Assembly: GCA_003694775.1 (NCBI GenBank)
Contig: RFJV01000191.1
Coordinates: forward strand, 1-9,785
DNA: 9,785 nucleotides
Direction of reading: 5' to 3'
From: Chloroflexota bacterium
GTDB lineage: Bacteria; Chloroflexota; Anaerolineae; 4572-78; J111
Below the pieces are notes generated by a model. That model worked only from the letters and a program-made list of their open reading frames with translations, ran no database searches and was not told the DNA's origin. Of this stretch, positions 6,934 through 9,785 are shown piece after piece. Within the stretch, counting starts at the first letter, position 1; the number at the start of each line of letters is the position of its first letter. A program made the position numbers and the translations under genes.

Positions 6934-8826
6934 ATGGGAGAAAAAATTCAACATTCAAAACTCAAAATCCAAAATTCTTTTTGGCTCATTCTGACCATCC
7001 TCATCGCCCTGGCGGTACGGGGATACAACCTTACCTACCACAGCCTCTGGTTCGACGAGGCCGTCAGCGTGTACTGGGCGCGGCAGAACGTCCCCCGCAT
7101 CCTGGAGGTCGGCTTTACGCTGGTGGAAGACCGCCTGCCGCCGCTGTACTATCTGGCGCTCAAAGGCTGGACGGGCCTGTTCGGCTTCAGCGAGGCCGCG
7201 GTCCGTCTGCCGTCGGTGCTGGCCGGTGTTCTGCTGGTTCCGGTGGTGGCTCGCATCACGGCCCGGCTGTTTGGCCGCCGCGTGGCCGGTCTGGCCGCCC
7301 TGCTGGTCGCCCTGAACCCGTTTCTGGTCTGGTACAGTCAGGAAGCGCGGATGTACGCCTTTGCTGTGCTGTTTGCCGCCCTGACCGTACTGGCCGGCCT
7401 CCAGATGCCCCGCTCCCGCGGCTGGCCCTGGTCCGCGGCCCTGGCCCTGTTTGCCGCCGCGGGGCTGTACAGCCATCTGTACACCGGTTTTGTTCTGCCC
7501 GCGCTAGGGCTGTGGCTGGTGCTTACTTATCCCCGCCGCTGGCGGCTGTGGCTTCAGTTTGCCCTGGCCGGACTGGCCGCCGCCCTGCTGTACGCGCCCA
7601 TCCTGCTGGCTATCTGGCGCTTCTCCGGCGAGGCTCCTCCCGGCGACCCGCTGGCCGGCCTGCCCGGACGGGCCTGGCATCTGCTCCACAGCTTTACGGT
7701 CTGGAAGGCCCCGCTTTCCCCTGCCCTGCACGTCCTCATTCCCGCCCTCGTCGCCCTGTTTGCCGTCGCCGCCGGCCTGCCGGGGAGGACAACCCCCGGT
7801 TCAAAACTCAAAATTCAAAACTCAAAACTGCTCCCCCTCCTTCTCCTGCTGACCCCCTTCGCTATCGCCAACATCCTGCTCCTGCGCAACCACCTGGCCT
7901 TTTTTGGCGAACGGTACTTCATTCCGATGACTCCCTGGCTGTTGGCCCTGGCCGCCGCCGGCGCGGTCGGGGTGGGGCGCCGCCTGCCCCGGCATGTCGA
8001 CCTGCTTCCCGCGGCCCTGCTGGTGGCAGTCACCCTGATTCCCCTGCCCGGCCAGTGGAGCGTTCCCGCGGCCAAAGAGGCCTGGCGGCAAAGTGTAGAC
8101 TATCTGGCCACCCACGCCTCACCCGATGACGCCATCCTCATCCACCCCGACTGGGTGCGCCATCCCTTTCAGTTCTATTTCCGCGGGCCGGGGCAAACCT
8201 ATGCCGCCTTCAGCAGTGTGGCTCCCGACACACCCCTCGACGGCCCCCTGCAGGGTGTGGTGGGCGACCATCCGGTGGTCTGGCTCATCCAGTCCCACCT
8301 GGACGGCCCCGACCCTGACCGGCGGGTAGAGCAGTGGTTTGCCGCCCGCTACCCCCTGGTCACGGAACTGTACCCGCCCGGCATCCGCCTGCTGGCCTTT
8401 GCCCCCGGCTACCAGCTCAACACCCTGCCGCCGGAGGCCGCGCCGGCTGACCTGCCCTTCGACAACGGCTTGCGGCTGGTGGGCTTCCGGACGGAAAGCA
8501 CAGCCGCCGCCCGCGACGAACTGTTCCATCCCCCGTCCGGCTGGGTGCACGTGACCCTGTACTGGACGGCAGACCGGCCCGTTGCCCAGGATGCCGCGCC
8601 GTTTGTCAACCTGGTGGGGCCGGAGGGGGTCTGGGGGGCCAGCCTGCCCCGCGCCAACGATGCCTTCGGCTTTTTCCCGCCGGCCCGCTGGTCGCCCGGA
8701 CAGATTATCCGCCACGATGTGGATGTCAACCTGAACCCTGTCACCCCGCCGGGGCGCTACCAGCTGGTGGTCGGCCTGACCGGCACCCCCCAGCAGTTCC
8801 CCCTGGCCGAAGTCCAGATTCGGTGA
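6934..8826 (+). CDS. Membrane GT-C glycosyltransferase with one C-terminal beta-sandwich domain
   Basis: This 630-residue paralogue of the first glycosyltransferase has the same GT-C signature: LWFDEAVS at 38-45 with D41-E42, LPPLYY at 68-73, RLPSVLAG at 91-98, YSQEARMY at 134-141 and ERYF at 326-329. Hydrophobic helices fill about 16-370. A single beta-sandwich-like tail (about 508-630) carries VTLYWTADRPV and PPGRYQLVVGL. ATG at 6934 was chosen over an upstream in-frame ATG at 6742 because the extra 64 residues overlap the response regulator and are low-complexity shadow sequence. The gene starts 10 bases after the regulator stop, so it is probably in the same operon. Its ribosome site is weak (GCAGG touches the ATG), so it may rely on reinitiation. 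The peptide SKLKIQNS occurs at 8-15 and again at 290-297, each encoded by a heptamer DNA array. Confidence 0.88.
   Translation: MGEKIQHSKLKIQNSFWLILTILIALAVRGYNLTYHSLWFDEAVSVYWARQNVPRILEVGFTLVEDRLPPLYYLALKGWTGLFGFSEAAVRLPSVLAGVLLVPVVARITARLFGRRVAGLAALLVALNPFLVWYSQEARMYAFAVLFAALTVLAGLQMPRSRGWPWSAALALFAAAGLYSHLYTGFVLPALGLWLVLTYPRRWRLWLQFALAGLAAALLYAPILLAIWRFSGEAPPGDPLAGLPGRAWHLLHSFTVWKAPLSPALHVLIPALVALFAVAAGLPGRTTPGSKLKIQNSKLLPLLLLLTPFAIANILLLRNHLAFFGERYFIPMTPWLLALAAAGAVGVGRRLPRHVDLLPAALLVAVTLIPLPGQWSVPAAKEAWRQSVDYLATHASPDDAILIHPDWVRHPFQFYFRGPGQTYAAFSSVAPDTPLDGPLQGVVGDHPVVWLIQSHLDGPDPDRRVEQWFAARYPLVTELYPPGIRLLAFAPGYQLNTLPPEAAPADLPFDNGLRLVGFRTESTAAARDELFHPPSGWVHVTLYWTADRPVAQDAAPFVNLVGPEGVWGASLPRANDAFGFFPPARWSPGQIIRHDVDVNLNPVTPPGRYQLVVGLTGTPQQFPLAEVQIR
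6947..6981 (+). repeat. NTCAAAA heptamer array in the 5' coding end of the second glycosyltransferase
   Basis: The seven-base units TTCAACA (6947), TTCAAAA (6954), CTCAAAA (6961), TCCAAAA (6968) and the decayed TTCTTTT (6975) lie in register. They are translated as roughly residues 5-16 of the glycosyltransferase, just before its first membrane helix. The stretch is strongly AT-rich against the GC-rich background. A cleaner copy sits inside the same gene at 7800-7827. Confidence 0.8.
7800..7827 (+). repeat. Perfect NTCAAAA heptamer array inside the second glycosyltransferase
   Basis: Four exact units lie in tandem: TTCAAAA (7800), CTCAAAA (7807), TTCAAAA (7814) and CTCAAAA (7821). The reading frame stays open and encodes SKLKIQNSKL (residues 290-299), in a loop between two hydrophobic segments. 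Base composition is sharply unlike the flanking DNA, and the array looks inserted into a tolerant loop. Confidence 0.88.
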
Positions 8827-8831
8827 CAGTT

Positions 8832-8860
8832 TTGACGCCCGTCCCCCTTTGTGGTAGATT
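8832..8860 (+). promoter_or_regulatory. Sigma70-type extended -10 promoter for the lipoprotein gene
   Basis: TTGACG at 8832-8837 and TAGATT at 8855-8860 are separated by 17 bp, with TGG at 8852-8854 giving an extended -10. The -35 begins six bases after the glycosyltransferase stop codon. Predicted +1 is about 8867, at the start of the GGAGATT array. Bases 8827-8844 match 111-128 at 16 of 18 positions, and both promoters have TGGTAG at the -10, so they are probably two copies of one element. Confidence 0.6.
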
Positions 8861-8862
8861 TG

Positions 8863-8904
8863 GGAGATTGGAGATTAGAGATTGGAGATTGGAGATTGAA
8901 GATT
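8863..8904 (+). repeat. GGAGATT heptamer tandem array (second copy)
   Basis: Six seven-base units in perfect register: GGAGATT (8863, 8870), AGAGATT (8877), GGAGATT (8884, 8891) and GAAGATT (8898). The array would form the first bases of the transcript from the promoter at 8832-8860. It also supplies GGAG eight bases upstream of a TTG codon at 8896, the likely start of the lipoprotein gene, so one repeat unit may serve as the ribosome binding site. Confidence 0.88.
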
Positions 8905-9785
8905 AATCTATCCTTCGTCCTTCGTCGTTCGTCGTTGGTCATTCGTCCTTCGTCCTTCGTCGTCTACGGTCTGCCGCTCCTCCTCGCCGTTCTGCTGACC
9001 GCCTGCACCGGAGGCGCTCTGCTGTCAAAGGTCAGCATCAGCCCGGAGGTCATCACCCCCAACGCCGACGGCCTGACCGACGTGACCCGCATCAGCTACA
9101 GCCTGTCCCGGTCGGCGGACCTGTCCATCTACCTGGTAGACAGCGAGGGCCAGCGCCATTATTTTCGCCAGAACCGCCGCCGGTCTGCCGGCGATTACCG
9201 GGTAGATTTCGGCGGGGTGGTCAACGGCTCCATGCTCCCCGATGGCGAATACACCTGGGTGGTAGAAGCGGTGGCTGATGATGGCGAGGTGGCCCGGCAG
9301 GAGGGACGGCTGGTCATCCAGAACGCCGATACGGAAAAGCCGGAACTGCAAGGCTTCAGCGTGTACCCGCAAGTCTTCACCCCCAACCAGGACGGCATTG
9401 ACGACCGGGTAGACATCAACTACTATCTGACCAAAGAGGCCCAGGTATCCGTCTTTTTGATTGGGCCGGATGGCAAGACCCGCTACCCCATCGCCGAGGT
9501 GGAGCGAGACATCAAACCGGGCGAACCGGGCTTCCACACCTATGATTACGAAGGCGGGGTAGACCTGGGCGCCGACCCGCCGCCGGACGGCACGTACACC
9601 GTCTACGCTGAGGCGGTGGACAAAGTCGGCAACCGCACCGTGGTCACCAGCACGCTGACCATTGCCGAGGGCGGCGTCCCCCGCGCCGATATTGTGGGGG
9701 CACGGGTGGACTTTTACAACCCCAAAACCGGCGACAAGGTAGTGCCGCTGGGGCAAACACTGGCCTTTACCCTGACCGTGGAAAA
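8896..9785 (+). CDS. Putative lipoprotein with FlgD/Ig-like repeats, 3' end outside the window
   Basis: An open frame with no ATG near its start runs to the window edge (296 codons seen). A TTG at 8896 has GGAG eight bases upstream and gives an Arg-containing N-terminus, a hydrophobic run (about 21-34) and the lipobox LTAC with C37, which indicates lipid anchoring outside the membrane. A second TTG at 8935 would put the cysteine at 24, a more usual signal length, but lacks a ribosome site. Two beta-sandwich repeats follow, at about 48-142 and 155-256. Each opens with a TPNxDG motif (TPNADGLTD, TPNQDGIDD) and ends in a DGxYTxxxEAV pattern, as in FlgD-type Ig-like and gliding-motility C-terminal domains. 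A third segment starts near 264. It is probably a surface-structure or adhesion-type protein; its exact role is unknown. It lies 69 bases after the second glycosyltransferase, with its own promoter. Confidence 0.72.
   Translation, partial: MKINLSFVLRRSSLVIRPSSFVVYGLPLLLAVLLTACTGGALLSKVSISPEVITPNADGLTDVTRISYSLSRSADLSIYLVDSEGQRHYFRQNRRRSAGDYRVDFGGVVNGSMLPDGEYTWVVEAVADDGEVARQEGRLVIQNADTEKPELQGFSVYPQVFTPNQDGIDDRVDINYYLTKEAQVSVFLIGPDGKTRYPIAEVERDIKPGEPGFHTYDYEGGVDLGADPPPDGTYTVYAEAVDKVGNRTVVTSTLTIAEGGVPRADIVGARVDFYNPKTGDKVVPLGQTLAFTLTVE
8914..8962 (+). repeat. TTCGTCN heptamer array within the lipoprotein signal region
   Basis: Seven units lie in perfect seven-base register: TTCGTCC (8914), TTCGTCG (8921, 8928), TTGGTCA (8935), TTCGTCC (8942, 8949) and TTCGTCG (8956). 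The array follows the GGAGATT array after nine bases. If the lipoprotein starts at 8896, the array encodes residues 7-22 of its signal peptide. If it starts at 8935, half the array is leader and the divergent unit TTGGTCA supplies the start codon. Confidence 0.88.

Noticed and set aside
9025..9756. Antisense open frame of 243 codons opposite the lipoprotein
   Set aside because: The + strand frame has a lipobox and two TPNxDG repeat domains. The antisense frame has no recognisable feature.

Overview
The window is GC-rich (roughly two thirds G+C by eye). It reads as bacterial chromosome from a member of Chloroflexota, perhaps an Anaerolineae-like lineage. That call is an inference from three things: the GC-rich codon use, the large GT-C glycosyltransferases with extracytoplasmic beta-sandwich tails, and the 7TM-PAS-GAF-GAF histidine kinase. 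There is no rRNA, tRNA or marker gene to confirm it. All recognisable genes are on the + strand, and I saw no transposase, phage gene, CRISPR array or RNA gene.

Layout: (1) positions 1-61 hold a pair of mutually complementary palindromes, a dispersed-repeat or terminator-like element. (2) An extended -10 promoter (116-143) is placed so that transcription would start at the ATG of a 928-residue membrane glycosyltransferase (150-2936). (3) The 159-base gap after it (2937-3095) holds a weak promoter, a GGAGATT heptamer array and an eight-unit AACTCNCN octamer array. The octamer array ends on the first base of the next start codon. (4) A tight three-gene operon follows: a multi-domain sensor histidine kinase (3096-6224), a response regulator with a four-cysteine C-terminal module (6234-6923) and a second membrane glycosyltransferase (6934-8826). 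(5) A second promoter (8832-8860) shares an 18-base block with the first. It is followed by GGAGATT and TTCGTCN heptamer arrays that run into the 5' end of a lipoprotein with FlgD/Ig-like repeats. That lipoprotein has no ATG start and continues past the window edge.

How the genes may work together (inference): two related GT-C enzymes transfer sugars from a lipid-linked donor outside the membrane. A co-transcribed two-component pair could tune this surface glycosylation. The downstream surface lipoprotein is a possible client or a cell-surface structural protein, but nothing in the sequence proves the link.

The signal the genes do not explain is a set of short tandem heptamer/octamer repeats, AT-rich compared with the host DNA or strongly strand-biased. 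They sit at the 5' ends of three consecutive transcription or translation units and are translated in frame in at least one gene, twice. I do not see a clearly new enzyme system. The repeats and the shared promoter block are the best candidates for follow-up.
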